Assembly (NCBI GenBank): GCA_035578155.1
Contig: JAPWDM010000033.1
Coordinates: 2,067,001-2,131,000 of the forward strand
DNA from: Brachynemurus nebulosus
Lineage: Eukaryota > Arthropoda > Insecta > Neuroptera > Myrmeleontidae
Direction of reading: 5' to 3'
DNA: 64,000 nucleotides
The translations under genes were made by a program, and so were the position numbers. Below, piece by piece: positions 23,201 to 33,212 of the stretch. The notes beneath the pieces were generated by a model. The model did no database searches, was not told the DNA's origin, and worked only from the letters and a program-made list of their open reading frames with translations. The first letter of the stretch is position 1, and each line of letters begins with the position of its first letter.

Positions 23201-24355
23201 AATCGCGACGGTGATGATAACATTCTTTCACTATCACAGTCGCGCCAAAAGTCGGCAATCAAGAGAGCCGAGCAACAACATCTGCTCAATAAACATCGCG
23301 ACAAAGTTCACCAGGGTATGTTCTACCGTCATCTTGACAACCTTGGCCTTTCGAGCGAACTCACTTGGGCTTTCTTGAGAGCTAATGGACTTAAATCGGA
23401 AACGGAGGGCTTTATCATGGCAGCTCAAGATGGAGTGTGGAACACTTTAACACACCAAAAATATGTGATGGGTAATAAAGGGGTTTCGAGTACCTCGTGT
23501 CGGGCATGCAAAGCATACCCGGAAACCTTAATGCACCTGACTTCAGGTTGTTCTTATTATGCTAAATCCACCTATATCCATCGCCATAATGCAGCGTTGC
23601 GTGTGCTCTACTTTTATCTTCGTCATCATTACGAAGTTGACAAAACACCAGTCTTGCCCTACGATCCTGGGGAAGTAGAATCCTTTGTTGCCAACCAAAA
23701 GTGCAAGATCTTTTGGAATATGCCGGTTGCAACTACCAGGCAATTGAACGCCAATAAGCCTGATGTTGTGCTCCAAGATTTAACATCTCAGACTATGTAT
23801 GTTATCGAGTTCTCTGCTCCGGCGGAAACTAACATAGTCGAAAAGGAGGAGCAAAAAAGGATTAAATATCAAGATCTAATACATGAACTGCGACAACTGT
23901 ACCCGGGCTATACTATCCGCTTGGTCGTACTTATAATCGGATGTCTGGGGGGTATGCATAACTCCTTTGTGCGCAATCTTAACATCATTCCGGCTTGTAG
24001 ATCTCACGCCAACATGTTAGCGGCGTCAATGCAAAAAGCAGTTATTATCGGGACGCTCCGCACGCTCCGGTCGCACGAGACGACTTTCTCCGGGAGTTCA
24101 TGAACACCTTTGAACGCCCATGCCCCGTTTAGAGCGGGTCCTCGAACATCCATTGGACCTGCCCTCGAATCTCCCACTGCCATGGTTTTGCAGCGAGGTT
24201 CGGGGATTTATTAGGTAGGGAAGACCAGGAAGGGGATGCTGTATGACGGACATTACGTACCTGACCTAGAAGTACCTGACCTGGTACGCTGCACGGACAC
24301 TTTTTCCTCCGCCTGGGGGTTTTTGAAGTGCAGTCGCGTTTTTCGTTAATCTTTC
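20264..24355 (+). mobile_element. R4/Dong-like non-LTR retrotransposon in (TAA)n, near full length
   Basis: A 4.1-kb unit with (TAA)n directly on both sides (20231-20263 and 24356-24399). It has a ~200-base structured 5' leader, one long ORF with a single stop, and a ~250-base 3' UTR. Insertion into TAA repeats, and an RT followed by a CCHC finger and a restriction-like endonuclease, are the features of the Dong element of the R4 clade. Orientation is plus. Confidence 0.85.
20552..24103 (+). pseudogene. Dong-like RT plus restriction-like endonuclease, one nonsense codon
   Basis: The same frame runs from upstream of 20552 to 24103 (about 1,180 codons), interrupted only by TAA at 23183-23185. 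GTG at 20552 is merely the first start-like codon; the frame is open further 5'. The N-terminus has a Myb-like WTDSLRRDLL segment. RT motifs follow: NYRPITCL, GSKRGMSGCKDNLLVDR, WVDYRKAFDT, a GVYQEDSLSPLLFC block where QGDS is usual, and the catalytic YMDD near 22500. Past the stop come a CxxC...H...C finger (CRACKAYPETLMHLTSGC, ~23502-23555) and a PD-(D/E)XK core (KPDVVL...YVIEFS, ~23755-23815), the endonuclease used for target cleavage. The one stop and the QED variant suggest a recent but dead copy. Confidence 0.85.

Positions 24356-24399
<44 letters not shown>
24356..24399. repeat. (TAA)n tract between two Dong-like elements
   Basis: About 14 TAA units. It is the tail of the upstream Dong-like element or the shared target, and it directly abuts the 5' leader of the next copy. 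The Asn-run frames are artefacts of this repeat. Confidence 0.95.
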
Positions 24400-24400
<1 letters not shown>

Positions 24401-26735
24401 GCCCTGTGGGTGGGTGCTTCACTTTGCAGAATTTCCCCACAGTAAGTCCTGCTTGTCGTAAAAGGCGACTAAAAGGACAACCCATTAGGATGGAGAATTT
24501 AAGAAAAGAAAAGCCTCGGAAAAATGCCGCTGCCGGTGGAGCGACCGGGCGCATCAGGGTCACCACTGAATGTGACAGCTTAGATCGCGGTGAAGATAGG
24601 GTGGGTTCTAGACAGCCACCTGTCAGCTGTAACAACACCTTCAGCCAAAATTCTACTGCCCTACTTACGGAGCCCCCAACACCTTTGGCTCAGCCGACTT
24701 TAAGAGTTTCCTCGGAGCATCCTTTGGGGACCACTAAAGCTGGTTAGAAGCGTGTGCGTATGCAATGGACAGATGAACTGAATGAATTCATCGTACGCAC
24801 ATACTTCAAAGTTACTAGACTTGAAACGGACAAAACTGGTTACCGTACAAAATTACATCAAGAGTTCGCGCGCAGCTACCCTCACCTAAGTCGCGTTACT
24901 GAACAGAGACTGGCAGACCAAAAACGTGTCATTTTTACCAATAACCTTATCCCTTCCTCCCTCATAAACACCATTAAAGTCGCACATCAATTTGCTCAAA
25001 ATGAAGAAACTCAGGCTGACGGCCCACCAGAAATGAGAAGCCCCACACCAAACGACATTCAACAACTTGTCGAGAATGAGCCTAGCCACTATGAGACAGC
25101 AGTAAATGACACCCTACTGCAAGAGATCGAACTGGAATTTAACACAGCGCTTACTGAATTGAATAAACGCATCAAGAACATCCGATGCAACCTCGGCAGG
25201 ATCACCCAATACCAACAGGGTACGAGGTCCAAACGGCTCAACAAATACATACACGACATATTACACAAACACACAGTACACACACAATACGACGAACCCA
25301 ATAAAACACTCACAGAGATCAGAGATACGCTTCATCAAAAATTAACAGCATTAGCGAAGCGCTTACGAAGGTATAAGACCAGTACTGAACGCAAACGACA
25401 AAACCAAGCGTTCAGCAGAAACGAGAGACGATTTTATCAGTCTCTAACGAACACGGTAACTGACAGTAATGGTCTACTGGAGAAGAACGCACTCCATAGT
25501 TTTTGGGCGAATATATGGTCCAACACCATTGACCATAATGACAAAGCCAGCTGGATCGATACAGAGTACAGGAATAACGAACATCTTCCGGAGATGTCCT
25601 ATACGGACATTACTACAGAGGACGTCTCCAGAGCTTTACAGAGATCGCATAACTGGAAGGCACCTGGCATCGACAACATACAAAACTACTGGCTCAAACA
25701 CTTTACATCAACACACAAGTATCTCGCTGAACAATTTACACTATTTATAAGAACACAAAACCTGACACCGAAGTTCCTAACGCAGGGTATCACATATATG
25801 AAATCAAAAAACAGTGATACAAAAAATCCTGCTAATTATAGGCCTATCACCTGCTTACCTACTGTGTATAAGACTTTGACGTCCTGTCTGGCAGAAAAGA
25901 TCAATGAACATTGTCAGATTAACACCATACTGACAGAAGAACAAAAGGGATGTCGAAAGAGGTCAGAAGGTTGCAAAGAGCAGCTTCTGATTGACTCCGT
26001 AGTACTGGAACAAGCGAAAGGAAGACAACGTAACCTGTACACAGCGTTTATTGATTACAAAAAGGCATTTGATTCGGTGCGGCACTCCTGGTTACGGAGA
26101 GTATTGGAGTTGTATAAAATACACCCAAGTATCGTGAACTTCCTTGGAACGATCATGTCCGAATGGCGAACGAGCTTACATTTGAGTATTGGTAACGAAA
26201 AAACAACAAGCGATCTTATTCAAGTAAGACGCGACATATTCCAAGGCGACTCATTGAGTCCATTATGGTTTTGTCTCGCAATGAATCCACTTTCACGCCT
26301 GTTGAATGAAACCAAATACGGTTATAATGTGGGGACAAAAATGAATTCGCGCCATACTATTTCACATCTAATGTACATGGATGATATAAAGATCTACGCA
26401 GCAACTAAACATCAATTACAGAAGCTGCTGGGACTTTCCAGGGAAGTTTCGCGAGACCTCTGCATGGAGTTCGGGATTGACAAATGTCGGACACAGTGTC
26501 GTTCTGGGGGAAAACGAGATGCGGTCGCATTTGAACTCGAACCGGAGTCTGTTATGCAGCCAATGGACGCGGGAGAGTCGTATCGGTATCTCGGATTCAA
26601 CCAGGATGAACGTATAGATCACAGCGCTGTAAAACAACACCTAATGCAGCAATACCTAGCGCGTGTACAGAAATTACTGAACACCCACCTTGATGGAAAA
26701 AAAACCATCAAAGCAATTAACACCTACGCAGTTCC
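24400..26735 (+). mobile_element. R4/Dong-like element, copy 2 (5' half through RT)
   Basis: It begins directly after (TAA)n with the leader gccctgtgggtgggtgcttc. It shows the Myb-like domain and a full RT but lacks finger and endonuclease, because it joins errantivirus sequence near 26736. Its 5' 300 bases match the fragment at 38122-38702. In-frame TAG at 24745-24747 replaces an AAG seen there and in copy 3, so it is a nonsense mutation. Relative to copies 1 and 3 it lacks about 270 bases near 25150. Confidence 0.85.
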
Positions 26736-27618
26736 ATGGATTTCCATGGATTTCGTGGGCCCGTTACCAGTAACAAAAAATGGAAACAAATTTATTTTAA
26801 CTATTCAAGATAATCTTACCAAACATCTGCAAGCGTACCCTATGCAAGATAGGAAAGCTGAAACAACGGCCATCTACTTTCTCAAATACGCAAGTACATT
26901 TGGATTTCCAAAATTTATCTTGACAGATCAAGATCACGTTTTTACAAGTGCTGTAATAAAAGAAGTTAATAAATTATTCAATATTAAACAGAAATTAACA
27001 TCCCCGTACCATCCACAAACTAATGGTTCATTGGAAAGAACCCACTCATACATTGAAAATTATCTCCGAGCGTACATAAACAACGATTTGGATGATTGGG
27101 ACGAAATGCTCTATTTGGCAACATTTTCATTTAATACACACGAAAATCGTTCTACATGTGAGACACCGTATAAATTAGTATTCGGGATTGAACCAAATAT
27201 TCCATCATCATTCGATAAAAATGTACCAGGACGCACGTATCAAGAACTTTCAACAGAAGTACAAGAAAAATTAAAAAATTTAAGAGTCGCAGCACGAGAA
27301 AATTTAAAGAAGAGTAAAACAAAAAATAAAGAACAATACGATAGAAAAACAAAAACAAGAAATTTTAAAATAGGAGACTTAGTGCTAGTTAAAGAAGGAC
27401 AATCAGCACCCGGCAAATTAGCCAATAGGTACAAAGGTCCCTACAAAATAATTTCTGTAAACCCCATAACACACACCGTTAAAATAAAAATGCAACGATC
27501 TATCAAAACGTACCACGAAAATAACTTAAAGCATTATCTTTCAGATGCTGAAGACGTTCTTCATTACACTGATGTTACACCACACGATAGCCGAACTACT
27601 GGTGGAACACATCAATAA
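24754..27618 (+). CDS. Chimeric ORF: Dong-like RT fused in frame to errantivirus integrase
   Basis: This is 954 uninterrupted codons. Residues 1-~660 are the Dong-like Myb segment (MQWTDELNEFIVRTYF) and RT: NYRPITCLPT, FIDYKKAFDSV, DIFQGDSLSP, and YMDD at ~26380. From about residue 662 it becomes an LTR-retrotransposon integrase core. The first catalytic Asp is in MDFVGPL, the second in LTDQDHVF and the Glu in NGSLERTH, a D,D-35-E arrangement. A C-terminal chromatin/DNA-binding tail follows (GDLVLVKEG, LANRYKGPYKI). The integrase HHCC domain is missing. The join lies in a tandem ccatggattt repeat at about 26735-26755. A TAG at 24745 separates the frame from the Dong N-terminus. No evidence of expression can be seen; chance maintenance of an open frame is likelier than a functional fusion. 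Confidence 0.85.
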   Translation: MRMQWTDELNEFIVRTYFKVTRLETDKTGYRTKLHQEFARSYPHLSRVTEQRLADQKRVIFTNNLIPSSLINTIKVAHQFAQNEETQADGPPEMRSPTPNDIQQLVENEPSHYETAVNDTLLQEIELEFNTALTELNKRIKNIRCNLGRITQYQQGTRSKRLNKYIHDILHKHTVHTQYDEPNKTLTEIRDTLHQKLTALAKRLRRYKTSTERKRQNQAFSRNERRFYQSLTNTVTDSNGLLEKNALHSFWANIWSNTIDHNDKASWIDTEYRNNEHLPEMSYTDITTEDVSRALQRSHNWKAPGIDNIQNYWLKHFTSTHKYLAEQFTLFIRTQNLTPKFLTQGITYMKSKNSDTKNPANYRPITCLPTVYKTLTSCLAEKINEHCQINTILTEEQKGCRKRSEGCKEQLLIDSVVLEQAKGRQRNLYTAFIDYKKAFDSVRHSWLRRVLELYKIHPSIVNFLGTIMSEWRTSLHLSIGNEKTTSDLIQVRRDIFQGDSLSPLWFCLAMNPLSRLLNETKYGYNVGTKMNSRHTISHLMYMDDIKIYAATKHQLQKLLGLSREVSRDLCMEFGIDKCRTQCRSGGKRDAVAFELEPESVMQPMDAGESYRYLGFNQDERIDHSAVKQHLMQQYLARVQKLLNTHLDGKKTIKAINTYAVPWISMDFVGPLPVTKNGNKFILTIQDNLTKHLQAYPMQDRKAETTAIYFLKYASTFGFPKFILTDQDHVFTSAVIKEVNKLFNIKQKLTSPYHPQTNGSLERTHSYIENYLRAYINNDLDDWDEMLYLATFSFNTHENRSTCETPYKLVFGIEPNIPSSFDKNVPGRTYQELSTEVQEKLKNLRVAARENLKKSKTKNKEQYDRKTKTRNFKIGDLVLVKEGQSAPGKLANRYKGPYKIISVNPITHTVKIKMQRSIKTYHENNLKHYLSDAEDVLHYTDVTPHDSRTTGGTHQ

Positions 27619-29545
27619 ATCTCCGGGAATATTTTTCCATAAACTCGGGAATACAAAAATTTGCAATCAAGAACTGACCCTCATACATTACATAAACACT
27701 ACAACATTTGAAGAAACTTTAAACATCGCCACTAACTACTACCATAAATCGTATGTATTTTGTAAAACATTACCAAACGATCACTCCAGTTATTCAACAT
27801 GTAAACTTCAACAAAAACTCTTAGTTCAACAAATGGAAGAAATTAAATCATTATTAAAAAATGTTCAAGCACACCATATAAGAAGACGCAGAGGACTCAT
27901 CAATGCAGGTTCAAAAATAATTAAATGGCTTATCGGTACACCGGATTCAAATGACGCTACCTTTTATGAAAATTCCATTAATTCCCTCATCGAAGACCGA
28001 AAAACCACCCACCTTATGATGAAAGACCAAATCAAAATCCTTTCTGAGACCATGAACACCTTAAACAAAATACTAACAACAATACAAGACGCTGAACAAG
28101 AACTAAATGCAAATATTAAATTATTTAATCGTTACATTAATAATTCTTCTAAAATAATTAATGATAATTCATTTGAAATAAATCTTTTAGATCACCTCTT
28201 ACTCATTAAACAATTAAATGATTTAAACTTTAGACAATTACAATCGTATAGCACAACCTTAACTTTAATTAGACATGGTATCATAGTATCATATTATAAT
28301 GTAGTATCATATGGTATCATGGTATCATATTATAATGTAGTTAATCCAACCAATTTATTAAACGAATTGAAGCAAGTTTCTTCTTTAGAACTGCCAATCA
28401 AAGTAGATGCTGAAGATATAGAAAGTTATTATAAAATAATGCAAGTTAAAGCTTTCATGAAAGAAAACGTACTAGTAATTTTATTAAAGGTGCCCATTGC
28501 ACAAATAACCGATTACAGCTTATACCAAGCTTTTCCTCTTCCTACACCATTAAATAATTCTAATCAAGTTTCTTACATTACTACTGACTACCCTTATATC
28601 ATATCCAGCAGAGGTAAATCTCAATTCGCTTTACTGAAACAACTCGATAACTGTAAATCAATAAATAATCTTTACATATGCCAAAACATCGATACGATGC
28701 AAAGACATACGGACGACATTTGTGAATTGGAACTATTCGATCTACAAGAAACGTCAATTCCAAAATCATGTAAAACAACGACGATTTACGCGCAGCCTGA
28801 AATATGGCAGAAAATTTCAACAAACCAATGGCTTTTCATTCTATCCAAACCCACAAGAGGAAGCTCACTATGCACCAATGGAGAAGATGAAGAAAAATTA
28901 CTTCAAGGAATTGGTTTACTAAAAATTACAAACGAATGTCGATTCATGACAAATAACATTTTACTCCAACCCGAAGTTTCACTGAAGAACATTTCCACTT
29001 ACCTGCACATATCAAGCATCAATATATTAGAAGACGACTGTTGCAAATACCTACATCGGGAAGAAAAATTAACACCAAATTACATGAAACCCATCAAGCT
29101 GACAAATTTGGACTTAAATGAAGTAAAATACACGCAACACCAGCTACTGAAGATGGATGAAAACTTACAAAGTCAAATCAACAAACCGTTCATCATCAAA
29201 TACGAAAGCACAATTTATAATTGGTTGTGTTACATTGGAGTTACCGCTCTATCAACGCTCGCACTCTACTACCTATATAAATATGGAGTCTTCAAAACAA
29301 TACTAACGATTTTTTCAAAAATATTCAATTGTCTAATGCCATGTAAGAAGAATGGTGGTGATACCTTCAACTTCTACAACTGTCTATTTGGGGACAACAG
29401 AAAAAATCAAGTTCAACCCTACAACGCACAAACGGTCATCGAACCAGCCAATCATGAAACAATTGTACTACGTGAACGAAAGAAATCATATTCAACTTCA
29501 TCAAGCGTCACCGGGCGAAGATCAATCTGTCCAGTTCAACTTTAA
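27545..29545 (+). CDS. env: Errantivirus envelope (baculovirus F-like fusion protein)
   Basis: This is 666 codons from an ATG overlapping the last 74 bases of the integrase frame, the usual errantivirus arrangement. An N-terminal hydrophobic stretch (MLKTFFITLML) can serve as signal peptide. A furin-type site RRRR (~residues 113-116) precedes a GLINAGSKIIKWLIG fusion-peptide-like segment; then come long helical regions and a C-terminal membrane span (~residues 560-580, ALSTLALYYLYKYGVF) with a cytoplasmic tail. This matches F-type fusion proteins, which mediate membrane fusion during entry. A 36-bp in-frame tandem duplication (28277-28340) repeats the HGIIVSYYNVV-like segment and may disturb the fold. 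No stop or frameshift is seen in the frame. Confidence 0.85.
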   Translation: MLKTFFITLMLHHTIAELLVEHINKSPGIFFHKLGNTKICNQELTLIHYINTTTFEETLNIATNYYHKSYVFCKTLPNDHSSYSTCKLQQKLLVQQMEEIKSLLKNVQAHHIRRRRGLINAGSKIIKWLIGTPDSNDATFYENSINSLIEDRKTTHLMMKDQIKILSETMNTLNKILTTIQDAEQELNANIKLFNRYINNSSKIINDNSFEINLLDHLLLIKQLNDLNFRQLQSYSTTLTLIRHGIIVSYYNVVSYGIMVSYYNVVNPTNLLNELKQVSSLELPIKVDAEDIESYYKIMQVKAFMKENVLVILLKVPIAQITDYSLYQAFPLPTPLNNSNQVSYITTDYPYIISSRGKSQFALLKQLDNCKSINNLYICQNIDTMQRHTDDICELELFDLQETSIPKSCKTTTIYAQPEIWQKISTNQWLFILSKPTRGSSLCTNGEDEEKLLQGIGLLKITNECRFMTNNILLQPEVSLKNISTYLHISSINILEDDCCKYLHREEKLTPNYMKPIKLTNLDLNEVKYTQHQLLKMDENLQSQINKPFIIKYESTIYNWLCYIGVTALSTLALYYLYKYGVFKTILTIFSKIFNCLMPCKKNGGDTFNFYNCLFGDNRKNQVQPYNAQTVIEPANHETIVLRERKKSYSTSSSVTGRRSICPVQL

Positions 29546-29599
29546 GGATCCACATCAAGGATTCCCATAACCATGGAAACCCTTCTTCCAAGGGAGGAG

Positions 29600-29740
29600 T
29601 GTCGTGTACTGTACCTCGTACACTTTACAATATAAAAATACTTAATCAACAATTTCGTATTAAATTACATTTTTAAATCTTATTTTTTCTAGAAAAATAT
29701 TAAAACAAAATTTATTAGTATTCTCTGTATTTTTCCTACA
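29600..29740 (+). repeat. Truncated 3' LTR of the errantivirus
   Basis: It starts TGTCGTG after the purine tract, is AT-rich, and breaks where I-like endonuclease coding sequence begins (about 29740). No second LTR is present in the window, so LTR ends cannot be confirmed. Confidence 0.55.
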
Positions 29741-29741
29741 A

Positions 29742-32700
29742 GCCCTACAAGCTATAGCAGTACAATTTTTAAAACCGCCGCAGTTCACAGTATGCTCGGT
29801 CTACTTACCAGACTTCGACTGGAATGTCGAATCCCTGACCGAGCTTACATTGCAGTTACCACGTCCATTTTTGTTACTAGGAGATTTTAATGCTTACAGC
29901 CCCATGTGGGGCTGTAGCACAAGAGACGCCCGTGGAAGACTCATAGAACGGTTTCTAGACGAGTCTGAAGCGGTTTTGTTAAATTCCGGTGAAGGTACTT
30001 ACATCAATGCAAGAACCGGTGAGTTGTCGGCTATCGACTTATCACTTGGCTCACCGGTCATGGCGCACCGTTATGAGTGGACGCTGGCGTCAGACTCATA
30101 CGGTAGCGACCATATACCCATTATTTTGAATAGTACCATGCCGATGACTCCACAATCGTCTTCGCCGAGATGGCGTCTCCGTCAAGCTGACTGGGACATG
30201 TACGTCGATTCATTCCGTACACCCGAGCTGACTGGAGACGTAGAAGATGATGTGGAGCAAATGTCCTCCAGTGTCATTGAAACAGCACATAAGAGTATAC
30301 CTATGTCGTCCAACATTCCACCTAAACGTCGCTTGCCATGGTGGAATGAAGTCGTGAGAGTAGCAGTTGCCGAGAAAACGCGGGCGTACCACGAACTCAG
30401 ACGTCGCCCCACGCAGGAAAATGTGATAGCCTACAAACGTGCGCAAGCACGCTGTAAACGCACTATAAAAGAACAAAAGAGGCTGTCCTGGGAGCAATAT
30501 GTTTCGGCCATTAATACCTCCACTACAACTTCGGAGGTATGGAGAAGAGTGAGGGCCATTACAGGGAAATCCTCCCGTTCACCAATGCCCTCCCTTCTCA
30601 TCGTCGACGGTCGGAACATCACTGAACGCGCAGAAATAGCTAATTGCTTAGCTAAGCACTTTGAGCGCGTCAGTGGCTCCCAGAATTATGACCCGGACTT
30701 CCTGCGGATCAAGATCGAACATGAACAAAATGATCTTGATTTTTTCTCAGATGAATCCCTCCAGTATAACCAACCGTTTTCTATGCAAGAATTACTGGAG
30801 GCGCTTCGGGGATCTGGGGACACTTCCCCTGGACCTGATGAGATCCCCTACGCCATGATCCGGAACCTGCCTTATCCTGGTAAGTGTAGGTTACTGGATT
30901 TTTACAACGAAATATTTAGGCAAGGCGTTTACCCTCCGCAGTGGCGAGAAGCTACCATCATTCCGCTGCTTAAAGAGGGAAAGATTCATCGCAACTAACG
31001 AGCTACCGTCCAATATCCTTGACTTGCTGTTTCAGCAAGGTGTTGGAAAAAATGGTGAACAACTGTCTCGTCTGGTGGCTGGAATCCCACAATCTCATTC
31101 CTAAACATCAATGTGGGTTCCGCCGATACCATTCGACTACGGACCATCTTGTTCGCCTCGAGAATGCTATTCAAGACGCCTTTCTCCAACGAAAACACCT
31201 TGTGGCCGTGTTTTTCGATTTGGAGAAAGCTTATGATATGACCTGGAGGTATGGCATTCTCAAGAAGCTGCACGACTGGGGTTTAAGAGGTAACCTCCCT
31301 CAGTTCGTAAAAAGTTTTCTGACTGACCGCACGTTTCGTGTCCGGGTAGGTGACACTGAGTCTGAGGCCCACTCCCAGGAGAATGGTGTTCCTCAAGGCT
31401 CCACCATTAGTGTCACCTTCTTTTCCATCGCAGTCAGTCATATTGCAGCTTCAGCGCCAATTCGTCGTTGCTTGTACGTTGATGACCTCACTATATTCTA
31501 TGCAGCCGATTCCATCGAGGATATTCAACAACGGCTGCAACTAGGCATCAACGAAGTGGTGACTTCTGCAGAAGCTCTTGGTTTTCGATTTTCACCCCAA
31601 AAGACATCGGTGGTACACTTCTGCAGAAAGCGCAACGCACATCCGGATCCTGTCCTCACTTTAAAAGGATCCAATCTCCAGTGCGTTGATAGCGTCAGGT
31701 TTCTAGGACTCATATTCGATAAACAACTTACGTGGCGCCCACACCTCCAAGCCTTAGCTGCGAGTTGTCGCAGGACAATAAACATGCTTAAATGCTTGGC
31801 AGGTGCATCGTGGGGTGCGGGCCGGGAGTCGTTGCTTCGCCTGTATCAGTCGCTAGTTCTGACTAGGATTGATTACGGCAGCATTGCTTACTCCTCCGCC
31901 CGGGCGTCTGCGCTTCTACTCCTAGATCCTGTTCACCATGCAGGCATACGACTGGCTACGGGAGCATTTCGAACGAGCCCTTCTATGAGCCTCTGCGTAG
32001 AGTCGAGTCTTCCTCCGCTGCGACTGAGACGTGAACGTCTCTTGCTCAATTATGCACCGGGGATATATGCAACACCTTCACATATAAACCACCCGACTCT
32101 ATTCAGATACCGTTTACAGGGGCTCTATGGTCGACGTCCCACCATCAGTCGACCAGTGGCCGTTCAAACGCAGGAGTTATTAGAGAGTCTCAACTTACAG
32201 TTCGCCAGGGTACTTCCCAAATGTCCTATGGAAGTACCTCCTTGGCTGATCCCTAACGTAAGGTGTCGTTTCGACCTGACTGGTCTCAACAAGGAGGAGA
32301 CCAGTTCATTCGAATATCGATCCCGCTTTTATGAGATCATTAGCGAACTTGACTCTCTCTGCATATACACAGATGGTTCCAAAACAGCTACGGGTGTTGG
32401 AAGTGCCATCGTCATTCGTGACGATCCTCACGCTTGGTCACTTCCTCCCCAGGCCATTGTGTATAGTGCAGAATTATTTGCTATTTTGCAAGCCCTGCGA
32501 TTCTGTCAAACATCCGAAGACAGCGCATTCCTCATTTGTTCCGACTCTTTGAGCGCGTTGCAAGCGATCTGCCACTCTCATACCATATAGCCGAAGTCGG
32601 TGAGCGACAGGACATTGCCATACGCCCAGAGGATCTGAGAGTGAGCATACGATCCGCGATCGAACATAAATGGCAACGTGAGTGGAACAACCTCACGGCA

Positions 32701-32872
32701 AAGCTCAGACAGGTGAAACCTGAGGTCCGAAGAACTCCGGCACCTGTAAATCTGAGCCGGCGAGAGAGTGTGGCCCTGACGCGTTTACACTTGGGCCACA
32801 CGGCGTTAGCACATCGTCATCTTCTCGCCGGCTTTAGGGGCATACCATCTCTGATTTTACAAGTCGTCTCTT
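29742..32872 (+). pseudogene. I-like non-LTR retrotransposon ORF2 (APE, RT, RNase H), 5'-truncated
   Basis: The frame enters in the middle of an apurinic-type endonuclease (LLLGDFNAYSPMWG; SDHIPIIL at the end). It continues through the linker and RT: GPDEIPYAMI, SYRPISLTCC, FFDLEKAYDMTW, NGVPQGSTIS, and catalytic YVDD near 31480. It then enters an RNase H domain (YTDGSKTATGVGSA, AELFAIL, SDSLSAL). A one-base frameshift near 30985 separates 29850-30998 from 31019-32590. Another lesion after SDSLSALQAI (about 32560) shifts to the C-terminal frame 32536-32872 and removes part of the RNase H. APE+RT+RNase H suggests the I group (I, LOA, Outcast). The hairpin-array copy B follows ~110 bases after the stop and ends in (TAA)n, as the Drosophila I factor does, so copy B could be this element's 3' UTR. 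Confidence 0.75.
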
Positions 32873-32980
32873 GATTCTCCCCCGATAGTTCAGAATTTTA
32901 TTCCAGTTACGTTTTTAATCTATGTGTTAAAATGATTTTGTGAGTGTCCTAATTTATTTATTTATTAACGATATCCTGTT

Positions 32981-33212
32981 CCAGCTGGTCTGGCAGGGTA
33001 CTTTTAGTCTTATCGTTATGCCACTAAGGGCCTTTTACACCCTTGGTGGTACTGTTTGTTATTTATACTTGTTGTCTTGTTTTGTTATTGTTTTTTATCG
33101 ATGTACCACCGAAGGCCTTTTACACTCGAGGTGGTACATCACTTGTTTTAATTTATCTGTTATATTTTGTTATGCCGCTGTGGGCCTGTTGTTATGGCTC
33201 CACAGCGGTATT
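32981..33212 (+). mobile_element. Hairpin-array retroposon, copy B, part 1
   Basis: It starts at the same CAGCTGGTCTGGCAGGG word as copy A and runs through three hairpins. Against copy A the stems change on both sides: GATGTACCACC/GGTGGTACATC instead of GATGTGCCACC/GGTGGCACATC, and GCTGTGG/CCACAGC instead of GCTGTAG/CTACAGC. It is interrupted at 33212 by the minus-strand element and resumes at 35149. Confidence 0.75.

Larger units (their letters stand above)
26736..29740 (+). mobile_element. Errantivirus (Gypsy-like endogenous retrovirus), 3' half
   Basis: It contains the integrase catalytic core and C-terminus, a complete env frame, a purine-rich tract (AAGGGAGGAG at 29590-29599) and the start of a 3' LTR beginning TGTCGTG at about 29600. 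gag, protease, RT, RNase H and the 5' LTR are absent. The LTR is cut off near 29740, where an I-like element starts. LTR elements do not 5'-truncate on insertion, so the join to the Dong-like RT implies recombination or deletion. Confidence 0.85.

Noticed and set aside
24328..24747. Frame starting before the (TAA)n with an Asn run, joined to Dong N-terminal sequence
   Set aside because: The start lies in the neighbouring element and the Asn run is (AAT)n; only the part after about 24400 belongs to the Dong-like element.
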